A stretch of DNA of 64,000 nt from JAOSJT01 sp035362335. GTDB taxonomy: Bacteria; Bacteroidota; Ignavibacteria; SZUA-365. The notes below the pieces were generated by a model. That model saw nothing but the letters and a program-made list of their open reading frames with translations, ran no database searches and was not told the origin of the DNA. Positions 16,847 through 26,468 of this stretch are shown piece after piece. The stretch is from NCBI GenBank assembly GCA_035362335.1, contig DAOSDL010000020.1, positions 17,603 to 81,602 of the forward strand, given 5' to 3'. The stretch's first letter is position 1. Every line of letters starts with the position of its first letter. The position numbers and the translations under genes were made by a program.

Positions 16847-19333
16847 TCAATAGGCGATGTCCACCCGCTGTCCGCCGCTGCGGAAGGGCAGGGTGATTTC
16901 GAAACGCCTGTGGTTGACGTCCAGATGGGCGCCCTGCGGTACGACACCGTTCATCGCATCGAGCAGCACTGTGCCGTTTACCGTCACGCTGCGCGGCTGC
17001 ATGTCGCTGCCGAACAGGCGCAGGCGCACGGCGCGAATGGCGCGGGTGCGCTTGCTGTCAGGCGCGTCGATGTCCAGTATCCAGCGTTGCTCCTCCGTGC
17101 CCATGCGAAAGCGCAGTTCGTCGTAATCGCCCTGTTCGTAGGCATAGCCGTCGCCATCGTCGAGGTACAACACCCGCTCGGCGCCGGCCTGCGGAACGAT
17201 GTCGAGAATGAGCGTGTCGAGCAATTTCTCGCCGGTGTGCTGTATCACGTGGCGGCGGGGAATCATCGCGCCCTCGCGGTAAAACATGGGCAGACGGTCG
17301 AGCGGAGCATCCACGAGAATGCGTTGTCCACCGCTGTATGAGGTGCCGGTCCAGGGATCCACCCAGCGTCCGGCGGGGAGATAGACTTCCTGGAACATCT
17401 GTCCTTCGTTCACCACCGGAGCGAGCAAGAGATCGTCGCCGAACAGCCAGGTGTGCTGCCAGCGCGGATTGAAGCACTCGGGATCGTTCTGGAAGTCGTG
17501 AAACAGCGGACGCATGATCGGCGTGCCGCTGCGCGCCGCTTCGCGGAAGGCGGTGTACGTGTAGGGCAGGAATTCGTAGCGCAATCCGATATAGCTGCGC
17601 GCCAGCCGTTCGGTATCTTCGCCGAAGGACCAGGGTTCCTGGTCGCGCGTATTGATGATGGAATGCGAGCGGAAGAACGGCGTGAAGGCCCCCACCTGCA
17701 GCCAGCGGATATACAACTCCGCTGTGGGGCTGTCGAAAAAACCGCCCACATCCGGGCCGTTGAAGGGCATGCCCGACAAACCGAGCCCGAGACTCATGCG
17801 TATGCCCATGCGCAGATTGTCGAAACGCGCGCTGTTGTCGCCCGTCCAAATCGCGGCCCAGCGCTGCGTTCCCGCGAAAGCGGCGCGTGTGAGAATGAAG
17901 GGACGCTTGTCGGGATAGGCGCGGCGCATGCCTTCGTAGGACGCCAGTGCTTCGAGATGGCCGTAAACATTGTGCATGCGTTTGATGGTGGATCGCCGGC
18001 CTCCGTCGTCGAATTGCACGAGATACGGAAACTCGCGTCCCCACACCGCCGGTTCGTTCATGTCATTCCAGAAGCCATCCACGCCCTGATCCATCATGCG
18101 CGCGTAATACTGCCCCCACCAGCGCCGCGTGCTTTCGCGGCTGAAATCCGGAAAGTGGCACCAGCCCGGCCACACCTGGCCGGAGTACAGGCTGCCGTCG
18201 GGGTAGGTGAGGAAATGCCCCTGCGCCACACCCTCGTCGTACACCTGATAGCCCCGTTCCACCTTGATGCCGGGATCGATGATGGGCACGACTTTGAAAC
18301 CCTCGCGCTCCAGATCCGCGAGCAGTGTGGCGGGCTGGGGAAAGGCGGCGCTGTCCCAGGTGAAGACCTTGTAGCGATCCATGTACATGATGTCGAGGTA
18401 CAGCACATCGGCGGGAATGCGGCGCTGGCGGAAATTGCGCGCCACGTCGCGCACTTCGAACTCGGGGTAGTAGTTCCAGCGGCATTGCTGAAACCCCAGC
18501 GCCCATTGCGGAGGAAGGGGCATCAGACCGCTGAGTCGGGCATAGCGCCCCACGACATCGCGAATGGCGGGTCCGAAGATCAGATAGTAGCTCATCTCGC
18601 CATCTTCGGCGCCGAAGGAGAAGACGCGGTCGCTGGCCGCGCCGAGATTGAACACCGAGCGGAAGGTGTTGTCGAAATACACGCCGTACGCTCCCGCGTC
18701 GCGCACGCCGATGAAAAAGGGCACCGAGGCGTACAGCGGGTCGCGGTCGTTGCCGTAGGCGGGGATGTCGGAATTCCACATGGTCCAGAACGAACCGCGC
18801 TTGTTGAGGTCGCCGGTTTTTTCGCCCAGTCCATAGAAGCGCACATCGTCGTGCAGCGTTTTCCAGACGTGGATCTCCTTGCCGTCCCAGGCGTGACCGA
18901 AGGCGGGATCGTCGACGCACAACGCGCGGCGCTCGAGGTCGAGCATGCGCACGCGCACAGGATACTTGCGGATTTCCACCAGTCCGAGCGGGAGTGTGAG
19001 TACCAGGGCGCTGTCGCTTTCGTCGAGACTCCACGACGCCTGTTCGTACGCGGTGGCCTGCACCACGTAGGAGTAGTCGTCGAGCAGCGCGCTGTCGCGT
19101 CCCACCTGCACGCGGGCAATGCCGGGCGCGATCACGCTCACGCGCAGCACGTTGTTGTCCGCATGCACCGTCACGCCGCGATCATCGCGCGTGTGCGAAA
19201 CGTAGCGCCCGAGAAAGGTGTAGCCGTCGGCGCGCAGTGGTGAGGCGGGAAGGAGCAGCAGTGCGACGATCAGCGCCGGCAAGGCGGAGCGCCGCAATTC
19301 GGATATGCCGTGTTGCATTTTTGAAAAAATCAT
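16847..19333 (-). CDS. Glycoside hydrolase family 31 enzyme, exported
   Basis: An 828-residue GH31 protein (alpha-glucosidase/alpha-xylosidase type), retaining mechanism. The start at 19333 gives a basic N-terminus and a hydrophobic segment ending in LLLPASPLRADG, a signal peptide. The N-terminal beta domain is followed by the (beta/alpha)8 barrel with nucleophile Asp424 in GFWNDMNEPAVW and acid/base Asp499 in IWTGDNSARFD; two beta domains close the protein. It probably releases sugars from alpha-linked oligosaccharides in the periplasm. It stands alone on the minus strand, divergent from the arginine operon. The substrate specificity cannot be told. Confidence 0.93.
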   Translation of the reverse strand: MIFSKMQHGISELRRSALPALIVALLLLPASPLRADGYTFLGRYVSHTRDDRGVTVHADNNVLRVSVIAPGIARVQVGRDSALLDDYSYVVQATAYEQASWSLDESDSALVLTLPLGLVEIRKYPVRVRMLDLERRALCVDDPAFGHAWDGKEIHVWKTLHDDVRFYGLGEKTGDLNKRGSFWTMWNSDIPAYGNDRDPLYASVPFFIGVRDAGAYGVYFDNTFRSVFNLGAASDRVFSFGAEDGEMSYYLIFGPAIRDVVGRYARLSGLMPLPPQWALGFQQCRWNYYPEFEVRDVARNFRQRRIPADVLYLDIMYMDRYKVFTWDSAAFPQPATLLADLEREGFKVVPIIDPGIKVERGYQVYDEGVAQGHFLTYPDGSLYSGQVWPGWCHFPDFSRESTRRWWGQYYARMMDQGVDGFWNDMNEPAVWGREFPYLVQFDDGGRRSTIKRMHNVYGHLEALASYEGMRRAYPDKRPFILTRAAFAGTQRWAAIWTGDNSARFDNLRMGIRMSLGLGLSGMPFNGPDVGGFFDSPTAELYIRWLQVGAFTPFFRSHSIINTRDQEPWSFGEDTERLARSYIGLRYEFLPYTYTAFREAARSGTPIMRPLFHDFQNDPECFNPRWQHTWLFGDDLLLAPVVNEGQMFQEVYLPAGRWVDPWTGTSYSGGQRILVDAPLDRLPMFYREGAMIPRRHVIQHTGEKLLDTLILDIVPQAGAERVLYLDDGDGYAYEQGDYDELRFRMGTEEQRWILDIDAPDSKRTRAIRAVRLRLFGSDMQPRSVTVNGTVLLDAMNGVVPQGAHLDVNHRRFEITLPFRSGGQRVDIAY

Positions 19334-19593
19334 GCTATGCTTATGGACCTCTTTGTTCACAAGACCACCGGTGATTCGGATCATGAGCTCGATGCTGCTC
19401 AATGTAGCCCTGAAGGCGCTGTATCGCAAGCGCAATGCGGCATGCCGCAGGGTGGTCCGTTTCCGCGCCTGCCGGCGCCGTTGATACCCTCCCCCCCGAA
19501 CGTATTTCCCATCATCTTCCCATCCCGTCTGTCGCGGCGAAGGTCGCCGGCGAAGGCGTGAACTCCGTATCCGAAAGGAAAGCAGCGCATATC
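19334..19593. other. Divergent intergenic region of the GH31 gene and the arginine operon
   Basis: This 260-base gap must hold the promoters of both the GH31 gene and the arginine operon. On the minus strand a weak candidate is TTG-N20-TACATTG, with TA near 19403. No clear arginine-repressor box or leader peptide was seen. AAAGGAA near 19574-19580 is the ribosome site of the GNAT gene. Confidence 0.4.
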
Positions 19594-20304
19594 ATGCTCA
19601 CATACATCATTGCTGTTGCAGGCGAAGAGCACCTGTCCTGGGCTCCCGCCATCTGCGCGGCGATAGCCGAGGCCGCCGCGGCCCGGGGAACGGGTATCGC
19701 ACGGCGCGAGCCCGCATATATCGAAGGAAAAATGCGTGAAGGCAAAGCCGTGATCGCCCTTGCCCGCGATGACGCGGACGGGCGCGACGACCTGGCCGGC
19801 TTTTGCTATATCGAAACCTGGAGCGAGAAACGCTATGTGGCGAATTCCGGCCTCATCGTGCTCCCCGCGCATCGCCACGCGGGCCTGGCCATGCGCATCA
19901 AGCAACGCGTGTTCGAATTGTCGCGCGAACGCTATCCCCAGGCCAGGATTTTCGGCATCACCACCAGTCACGCGGTGATGAAAATCAACACGGCGCTCGG
20001 ATATGTGCCCGCGCCTTTCAGTGAACTCACGGCCGACGAAGAATTCTGGAATGGCTGCCGCAGCTGTCCGAATGTCGATATTCTCACGCGCACCAATCGC
20101 AGCATGTGCCTCTGTACCGGTATGCTGTACGATCCCGATCGTCCGCATCCCATTGTTGCGAGCGAGAAAGGCCGTCGCGTGAATGGCGCGGAAGCGCGGG
20201 ACGACATCGCGGAGGCCGTACATGATTCACAGGACGGGTCTGCGTCGCAGGACATGTCCAACCTGCGCGCGGCCGCAGCGCGCGAGGAGGCGAGCTATGT
20301 CTGA
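19594..20304 (+). CDS. GNAT acyltransferase heading the arginine operon
   Basis: A 236-residue GNAT-fold protein. The start at 19594 is chosen for the upstream AAAGGAA and because earlier in-frame sequence looks noncoding. The acetyl-CoA-binding region is around VLPAHRHAGLAMRIKQ, and a Cys-rich segment (GCRSCPN, SMCLCTGM) follows. Its stop codon lies inside the start of argG. In Bacteroidota such a gene commonly precedes argG and is thought to make the N-acylglutamate that starts the pathway; no argA or argJ is seen in the window. That role is inferred from position. Confidence 0.78.
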   Translation: MLTYIIAVAGEEHLSWAPAICAAIAEAAAARGTGIARREPAYIEGKMREGKAVIALARDDADGRDDLAGFCYIETWSEKRYVANSGLIVLPAHRHAGLAMRIKQRVFELSRERYPQARIFGITTSHAVMKINTALGYVPAPFSELTADEEFWNGCRSCPNVDILTRTNRSMCLCTGMLYDPDRPHPIVASEKGRRVNGAEARDDIAEAVHDSQDGSASQDMSNLRAAAAREEASYV

Positions 20305-21502
20305 GCGGCCGAAAATTGTTCTGGCCTTCAGTGGTGGACTCGACACCACGTACTGCGCCGTGCATCTCGCCCGCGAGATGGGAGCCGATGTGTACACGGC
20401 GACGGTGAACACCGGCGGCTTCACCGCCGAGGAATGCGATGCCATCGAGGCGCGGGCGCTGGCATTGGGCGCGGTCGGCCATCGCACCATTGATGCCACG
20501 CGGGAATTTTACACGCGCTGCATACGCTATCTGGTGTACGGCAATGTGCTGCGCGGCGGCGTGTACCCGCTGTCGGTGAGTGCCGAGCGTGTGTTTCAGG
20601 CCGAGGCCATCGCGCGGCATGCGCGGGAGCTGGGCGCGACGCATGTGGCGCATGGATCGACCGGCGCCGGAAACGATCAGGTGCGCTTCGACAGCGTGTT
20701 CCACATTCTGCTGCCCGGCGTGCCCATTCTCACTCCCATCCGCGACCACGGCCTGAGCCGTGACGAGGAAATCGCCCGGCTGCGCGCGCATGGCGTGGAA
20801 GGTCAGTGGGAGCGCGCGCCGTACTCCATCAACCAGGGGTTGTGGGGGACGTCGGTGGGTGGCCGCGAAACCCTCGGCTCGACCGAACCCCTGCCGGAGG
20901 AGGCCTGGCCCGTGCCGGTGACGCGCGACGACAGCGAAACGGTGGAGCTGCGCTTCGAGCGCGGTGAGATTGTGGACGTGAACGCGCGTGGCTGCAGCGA
21001 CAGCATCGAGGCCATTCGTGCGCTCGAGCGTATCGCAGCGCCTTTCGGTGTGGGACGCGACATCCACATCGGCGACACCATCATCGGCATGAAGGGCCGC
21101 GTGGGTTTTGCGGCCGCCGCACCGTTGATCATCATCAAGGCGCATCACGCACTGGAGAAGCACACGCTGACCCGGCAGCAACAACTGGTGAAGGAGCAGT
21201 TGGCGGCGGTGTACGGCGGCCTGGTGCACGAGGCCCAATTCCTCGACCCCGCCGCACGCGATATCGAAGCGCTGTTCGAGCGTTCGCAGCGGCATGTGAC
21301 GGGAACGGTGCGAGTGCGTCTCGCGCCGTATCGTTTCCACATCCTTGGCGTGGACACCCCGCACGATCTGATGGCCTCGCGTTTTGGCGCGTACGGCGAG
21401 GAGCAGCGCGGTTGGACCGGCGATGACGTGCGGGGATTTTCCCGCATTCACGCCAACCAGGCCATGATTCACCACGCCGTGCATGATGGGGAGGACGCAT
21501 GA
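20297..21502 (+). CDS. argG: Argininosuccinate synthase
   Basis: Joins citrulline and aspartate with ATP to form argininosuccinate. The 401 residues show the ATP pyrophosphatase loop LAFSGGLDTTYC and the STGAGNDQVRF block. The start is ATG 20297, with GAGGAGG at 20284-20290 ending six bases before it, and overlaps the GNAT stop by eight bases. The frame is open further upstream, but that sequence is not conserved-looking. The end overlaps argC by ATGA. Confidence 0.95.
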   Translation: MSERPKIVLAFSGGLDTTYCAVHLAREMGADVYTATVNTGGFTAEECDAIEARALALGAVGHRTIDATREFYTRCIRYLVYGNVLRGGVYPLSVSAERVFQAEAIARHARELGATHVAHGSTGAGNDQVRFDSVFHILLPGVPILTPIRDHGLSRDEEIARLRAHGVEGQWERAPYSINQGLWGTSVGGRETLGSTEPLPEEAWPVPVTRDDSETVELRFERGEIVDVNARGCSDSIEAIRALERIAAPFGVGRDIHIGDTIIGMKGRVGFAAAAPLIIIKAHHALEKHTLTRQQQLVKEQLAAVYGGLVHEAQFLDPAARDIEALFERSQRHVTGTVRVRLAPYRFHILGVDTPHDLMASRFGAYGEEQRGWTGDDVRGFSRIHANQAMIHHAVHDGEDA

Positions 21503-22470
21503 TACGCGTCGGCATCGTCGGCGCTTCGGGCCTCGCGGGCGGCGAATTGTTGCGCGTGCTGCTGGGCCATCCCGGCGTGCGTGTGGAGTGGCTGCTTTCG
21601 AAGCGCCGGGACGGGCAGCCCGTTGCCATCGCGCATCCCGATCTGGAGGGTGTCAGCACGCTGCGCTTTCGCGGGACCGTGGAAACAGATGTGGATGTCG
21701 TGTTTCTGTGCCTCGCGCATGGCGAGAGCGACCGCGTGCTGCACGAGCTGGCGCTGCCGCGCGCGGTGCGCGTGATTGATCTCAGTCAGGACCACCGGTA
21801 CGACAGCGCGGGCGGCTGGGTGTACGGACTGCCGGAGTTGCATCGGGAGGCGATAGCCGCTGCCGGCGACGGCGCGCGCGTTGCCAGTCCCGGATGTTTC
21901 GCCACCGCGCTGCAGCTCGGTCTGCTTCCCGCCGCCGCACACGGCCTGTTGCCCGCCGCCATTCACAGCAGCGCAGTCACGGGATCGACCGGCGCGGGTG
22001 CGGCGTTGAGCGAGACGCTGCATTTTTCCTGGCGCGCCGCCAACATGCAGGTGTACAAACCCTTCACACATCAGCATCTGCGCGAAGTGCGGCACAGCGT
22101 GCGTACGCTGCAAGCCGGATTCGACGGGACGCACCATTTCATTCCCTACCGCGGTCCGTTCACGCGCGGCATTATCGCCAGCAGCTATTTCGACACGCGA
22201 CTGGACGACGAAGCTGCGCGCGGGTTGTATCGCGATTGGTACGCGGATCACCCGTTTGTCACCCTTGTGGACGAGCAGCCCGATCTCAAGCGCGTGGTCA
22301 ACACCAATCGTTGCCTGCTGCATGTGACGGTGCTCGATGGCATGTTGCTGGCCGTGAGCGTGATCGACAATCTGCTGAAAGGCGCGGCGGGGCAGGCGGT
22401 GCAATCCATGAATCTTTTGTTCGGTCTCGACGAAAGCACGGGACTGCATTTCAAAGCCACAGCATATTGA
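21499..22470 (+). CDS. argC: N-acetyl-gamma-glutamyl-phosphate reductase
   Basis: NADPH-dependent reduction of N-acyl-glutamyl phosphate to the semialdehyde, the third step of the pathway. The 323 residues include the nucleotide-binding GIVGASGLAGGELLR and the catalytic Cys133 in ASPGCFATALQLG. The ATGA overlap with argG fixes the start. The next gene, argD, begins five bases after the stop. Confidence 0.96.
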   Translation: MIRVGIVGASGLAGGELLRVLLGHPGVRVEWLLSKRRDGQPVAIAHPDLEGVSTLRFRGTVETDVDVVFLCLAHGESDRVLHELALPRAVRVIDLSQDHRYDSAGGWVYGLPELHREAIAAAGDGARVASPGCFATALQLGLLPAAAHGLLPAAIHSSAVTGSTGAGAALSETLHFSWRAANMQVYKPFTHQHLREVRHSVRTLQAGFDGTHHFIPYRGPFTRGIIASSYFDTRLDDEAARGLYRDWYADHPFVTLVDEQPDLKRVVNTNRCLLHVTVLDGMLLAVSVIDNLLKGAAGQAVQSMNLLFGLDESTGLHFKATAY

Positions 22471-22475
22471 AGTCC

Positions 22476-23627
22476 ATGCAAGCGCTCGATGTGTATGCAC
22501 AGTATGACATTTCTCCCGTGCGCGGACGCGGCGCGGAGTTGTGGGACGCCGAGGGACGGCGCTATCTGGATTTCTACGGCGGACACGCCGTGATATCCAT
22601 CGGACACAGCCATCCGCAGTTTGTCGAAGCACTGCGCGCGCAGATCGAGCGGCTGGTGTTTTACTCGAATGCCGTGCGGAATCCGGTGCAGGACGCGCTG
22701 GCGCGCTTGCTGGGCGAAGTCTCGGGCTGCGAACACTACCGCCTGTTTCTCTGCAATTCCGGTGCCGAAGCCAACGAAAACGCGCTCAAACTCGCGTCTT
22801 TCCACAACGGGAGGAGCGCCGTGGTCGCGCTGCGCGGGGCGTTCCACGGACGCAGCTCGGCCGCGGTGCAGGTCACGGACAATCCCACGCTTCGCGCTGC
22901 CATCAACCAGGGCATGGAGGTCCGTTTTGTTGCCCCCAACACCACGGACGAACTCGAACAGGCCGTGCGCACGGACGATGTCGCGGCGGTCATCATCGAA
23001 GGCATGCAGGGCGTGGAGGGCGTGATTCCGATGGAGGACGATTATCTCCGCGATGCGCGGCTGCTCTGCGATCGGCACGGCGCGGCGTTGATTCTCGACG
23101 AAGTGCAATCGGGCTACGGACGCACCGGCAGCTTCTTCGCTTTTCAACATGCGGGCATCGAGCCCGACCTCGTCACCATTGCCAAGGGCATGGGGAATGG
23201 CGTGCCGGTGGGCGGCGTGTTGGTGCATCCATCCATCCGCACGTGGCGTGGTCAGCTGGGCAGCACCTTCGGCGGCAATCATCTCGCGTGCGCCGCCGCC
23301 ATTGCGGTGCTGGAGGTGCTGCGCGCGGAAGGACTGATCGCACACGCCGAGCGTATGGGCGCGATGCTGCGTGACGGTCTGAGCGCGGTGCCGGGTGTGC
23401 GCGAACTGCGCGGTCGCGGGCTGATGCTGGGACTGGCGCTCGATGGTCCGGCCGCGGCGCCACGCGCGGCGTTGCTCGGGCAGCATGGCATATTCACCGG
23501 CTCGGCCGCGCGCGACGATACACTGCGCCTTCTGCCGCCGCTCACCATCGGTGAAGCGGATGTGCGGGAATTTCTCACGGCGTTCGACGCCGTATGTTCA
23601 TCCCATTCATGGAGTGCCAACGCATGA
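22476..23627 (+). CDS. argD: Acetylornithine (acyl-ornithine) aminotransferase
   Basis: PLP-dependent class III aminotransferase that converts the acyl-glutamate semialdehyde to acyl-ornithine. The 383 residues contain YGGHAVISIGHSHPQ, ILDEVQSGYGRTG, the PLP lysine Lys237 in VTIAKGMGNG and the GSTFGGNHLAC loop. The ATG at 22476 lies just after argC with only a weak ribosome site. The end overlaps argF' by ATGA. Confidence 0.95.
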   Translation: MQALDVYAQYDISPVRGRGAELWDAEGRRYLDFYGGHAVISIGHSHPQFVEALRAQIERLVFYSNAVRNPVQDALARLLGEVSGCEHYRLFLCNSGAEANENALKLASFHNGRSAVVALRGAFHGRSSAAVQVTDNPTLRAAINQGMEVRFVAPNTTDELEQAVRTDDVAAVIIEGMQGVEGVIPMEDDYLRDARLLCDRHGAALILDEVQSGYGRTGSFFAFQHAGIEPDLVTIAKGMGNGVPVGGVLVHPSIRTWRGQLGSTFGGNHLACAAAIAVLEVLRAEGLIAHAERMGAMLRDGLSAVPGVRELRGRGLMLGLALDGPAAAPRAALLGQHGIFTGSAARDDTLRLLPPLTIGEADVREFLTAFDAVCSSHSWSANA

Positions 23628-24571
23628 GACAATTTCTTTCCGCCGACGATGTACCGGACTTCGCTTCGGCCATAGCCACCGCCCGCGAACTCAAGGCCGC
23701 GCCGTTTTCGCGACAGGAAGTCGGCCGCAACCGCACGCTGGGGCTGGTGTTTTTCAATTCCTCGTTGCGTACGCGTCTCAGTACGCAGGTGGCCGCCCAG
23801 AATCTCGGCATGAACGTGATCGTGCTCAATACGGGACAGGACGCCTGGCAGCTCGAATTCGCGGACGGGACCGTGATGGATGGCGGCAGCGCCGAGCACA
23901 TCCGCGAAGCGGCAGCCGTACTCGGCGAATACTGCGACATCATCGGTGTACGTGCCTTCGCCGGGCTCAAGGACAGGGATGCGGACTATGGGGAGGAAGT
24001 GCTGAGCAGCATGGCGCGCTACAGCGGCCGACCGCTGCTGAGTCTCGAAGGAGCGACGCGGCATCCCTTGCAGTCCTTCGCAGACCTGCTCACCATCGAG
24101 GAGTACAAGCGTGTCGCGCGCCCCAAAGTGCTGCTCACCTGGGCGCCGCATCCCCGGGCGCTGCCGCAGGCAGTGCCGAACAGCTTTGCGGAGTGGATGC
24201 TGCGTGCCGATGTGGACTTCGTGGTGACGCATCCCGAGGGATATGAACTCGACGAGAGTTTCGTGCCCGCGCATTGCATTGACTACGACCGCGAGCGTGC
24301 CTTCGCCGATGCCGATTTTGTTTATGCCAAGAACTGGTCGAGTTTCAGCGACTACGGTGCTGTGCTGCGCCGGGATGCGGCATGGATGGTGACGGCCGCG
24401 GATATGGCGCGTACGCGCCAGGGCAAATTCATGCACTGTCTGCCGGTGCGGCGCAATGTGATTGTCGAGGATGCGGTGCTGGACAGCGAGGCCTCCATTG
24501 TCATCCCGCAGGCGGGCAATCGCGTGTGGTCCGCGCAGGCCGTGCTGTTGCGCATGCTGGAGGCACTGTGA
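23624..24571 (+). CDS. argF': N-acetyl- or N-succinyl-ornithine carbamoyltransferase
   Basis: A carbamoyltransferase acting on acylated ornithine rather than free ornithine, as in Bacteroides and Xanthomonas. The carbamoyl-phosphate loop is FFNSSLRTRLSTQ; GATRHPLQSFADLLTI, TWAPHPRALPQAVPNSFAEW and FMHCLPVRRNVIV are typical of this branch. The ATGA overlap with argD sets the start at 23624 (315 residues), with GGAG 11 bases upstream. At the position that, from memory, separates the succinyl (Pro) from the acetyl (Glu) enzymes, this protein appears to have Ala (MDGGSAEHIRE), so the acyl group cannot be assigned. Confidence 0.94.
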   Translation: MRQFLSADDVPDFASAIATARELKAAPFSRQEVGRNRTLGLVFFNSSLRTRLSTQVAAQNLGMNVIVLNTGQDAWQLEFADGTVMDGGSAEHIREAAAVLGEYCDIIGVRAFAGLKDRDADYGEEVLSSMARYSGRPLLSLEGATRHPLQSFADLLTIEEYKRVARPKVLLTWAPHPRALPQAVPNSFAEWMLRADVDFVVTHPEGYELDESFVPAHCIDYDRERAFADADFVYAKNWSSFSDYGAVLRRDAAWMVTAADMARTRQGKFMHCLPVRRNVIVEDAVLDSEASIVIPQAGNRVWSAQAVLLRMLEAL

Positions 24572-25368
24572 CCCAGCAGTACGGCACCGTGCATGTGATC
24601 AAGCTGGGAGGCCGCATCATCGAGGACAACGCGGCGCTGGAAGGCGTTCTCGATGCTGTCGCCGGACTGAACGAAGCGGCGATTCTCGTGCACGGTGGTG
24701 GCGACGAAGCGAGTGCCGTGGCACGCATGCTGGGCATCGAGCCCGTGATGGTGGACGGGCGTCGCGTCACCGATGCGGCCATGCTCGATGTGGCGGTGAT
24801 GGTTTACGCGGGACGCGTAGGAAAGCGCCTGGTGGCGGCCCTCGCCGCACGCGGCGTGCGCGCGCTGGGTCTGACCGGCGCCGATGGCGATGTGCTTCGT
24901 GCGCGACGCCGTCCAGTGGGTACAGTGGATTACGGTTTCGTCGGCGATGTGATCGGAGTGAACACGGACCTTCTCGGCGCCTTGTTGCGTGAAGGCCTGC
25001 TGCCGGTGCTTGCTCCGCTCACGCACGACGGCAGCGGACAATTGCTGAACACCAATGCCGACACCATCGCCGCCGAGGTCTGCGTGGCCTTGGCCGCTAC
25101 CTACGATGTGCACGCCTATTTCTGCCTCGATCGTCCCGGCGTGTGTCTGGACGCGGAGCGTCCCGCGTCGGTATTGCCCGTGATCGACACGCGACGTTAC
25201 GCCGAATTGGTTGCGAGCGGAGCCATTTCCGGCGGCATGCTGCCGAAATTGCGCAACGCCTTCGCCGCACAGGCGGCCGGAGCGCGCCGCGTATTGCTGC
25301 TGCGCGCCGATGCGCTTCCCGCGGCCTTGGCAGGCGCCAGCTGCGTATGCACGGAGCTGCGGTCATGA
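24568..25368 (+). CDS. argB: Acetylglutamate kinase
   Basis: Amino-acid kinase that phosphorylates N-acyl-glutamate. The 266 residues show VIKLGGRIIE, ILVHGGGDEASAVARML and LLNTNADTIAAEVC, the phosphate- and ATP-binding regions. The start is GTG 24568, inside the argF' stop (GTGA); no in-frame ATG is near. The end overlaps argE by ATGA. No long N-terminal arginine-sensing extension is seen. Confidence 0.93.
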   Translation: MTQQYGTVHVIKLGGRIIEDNAALEGVLDAVAGLNEAAILVHGGGDEASAVARMLGIEPVMVDGRRVTDAAMLDVAVMVYAGRVGKRLVAALAARGVRALGLTGADGDVLRARRRPVGTVDYGFVGDVIGVNTDLLGALLREGLLPVLAPLTHDGSGQLLNTNADTIAAEVCVALAATYDVHAYFCLDRPGVCLDAERPASVLPVIDTRRYAELVASGAISGGMLPKLRNAFAAQAAGARRVLLLRADALPAALAGASCVCTELRS

Positions 25369-26468
25369 GCGGTGATACGAGGATGGTGCATGGCGAGCAG
25401 GCTCTCGACGCCGCCTTGCGCCACGCGCTCGCATTGCTGCACGTGCTTGTGGCCATACCCTCGCACAGTGGCGAGGAGCAGCGCAGCGCCGACGCGCTCG
25501 CCAGGAATTTTGCCGACCTGGGTTGTGAGGTAGGCCGTGTGGGCAACAACGTGTGGGCCGAGCTTCCTGCTGCCACCGCCGATGCGCCCACCGTGATGCT
25601 GCTGTCGCATCACGACACCGTGCGGCCCAGCGCCACCTGGACGCGTGAACCTTACACGCCGACGGTGGAGGATGGCGTGCTGTACGGTTTGGGCAGCAAC
25701 GACGCGGGCGCCGCGCTCAGCGCCATGGTGGCCTGTGTCGCCGCGCTGCGCCATGCACGGCTTCCGTTCCGTTTGCTTTGCGTGGCCGCGGCGGAGGAGG
25801 AAACAGCGGGGCAGGGAGGCATCGTGGCCGCATTGCCGTCTCTGGGCCGTGTGGATATGGCCATTGTGGGCGAACCCACGGGCATGGAAGCCGCTGTGGC
25901 CGAACGCGGCCTGCTGGTGCTGGATTGCACCGCGCATGGCGTGTCGGGGCATGCGGCGCGGCGCACCGGCGTCAACGCCATAGACATCGCGATGCGCGAC
26001 ATCGCCTGGTTCACCTCCTACCAGTTTCCGCGGCAGTCGGAGTTGCTCGGTCCGGTGAGCATGACGGTCACACAGATCCATGCGGGTACGCAACACAATG
26101 TGATTCCGGATCGCTGCGAATTCGTGGTGGATATTCGGGTCACCGATGTGTACACGCATGAGGAAATCCTCGAACACGTACGCACGCAGGTGAGGTCGGA
26201 CGTGCGTCCGCGATCGATGAATCTGCGGCCTTCCGCGATCTCTTCCACGCATCCACTGCGCCGCGCGGCCGAGGCGCTGGGTGTGCCGTGCGTGTCCTCG
26301 CCCACCATGTCCGATCAGGCGCGCCTCGACATGCCATCCCTGAAAATGGGACCCGGCCGATCGGAGCGTTCGCACACGGCGGATGAGTTTGTGACGGTGG
26401 AGGAAATACGCGAGGGAATACGCATCTATCTGGAATTGTTGAACACGCTGGCAATGGAGCTGCGATGA
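25365..26468 (+). CDS. argE: M20 deacylase, ArgE-like (probably acyl-citrulline deacylase)
   Basis: Zinc-dependent M20 peptidase-family enzyme of 367 residues. Metal-binding parts are SHHDTVRPS (His), GSNDAGAALSAM (bridging Asp), AAEEETAGQG (catalytic Glu) and ERSHTADEFV (last His). Since the operon encodes ArgF' acting on acyl-ornithine, the expected substrate here is N-acyl-citrulline rather than acetylornithine; this is inferred from context. The ATGA overlaps at both ends show tight coupling with argB and argH. Confidence 0.9.
   Translation: MSGDTRMVHGEQALDAALRHALALLHVLVAIPSHSGEEQRSADALARNFADLGCEVGRVGNNVWAELPAATADAPTVMLLSHHDTVRPSATWTREPYTPTVEDGVLYGLGSNDAGAALSAMVACVAALRHARLPFRLLCVAAAEEETAGQGGIVAALPSLGRVDMAIVGEPTGMEAAVAERGLLVLDCTAHGVSGHAARRTGVNAIDIAMRDIAWFTSYQFPRQSELLGPVSMTVTQIHAGTQHNVIPDRCEFVVDIRVTDVYTHEEILEHVRTQVRSDVRPRSMNLRPSAISSTHPLRRAAEALGVPCVSSPTMSDQARLDMPSLKMGPGRSERSHTADEFVTVEEIREGIRIYLELLNTLAMELR

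Noticed and set aside
17453..19243. Long plus-strand frame opposite the GH31 gene
   Set aside because: The minus strand encodes a complete GH31 enzyme with both catalytic Asp residues, so the plus frame is a shadow.
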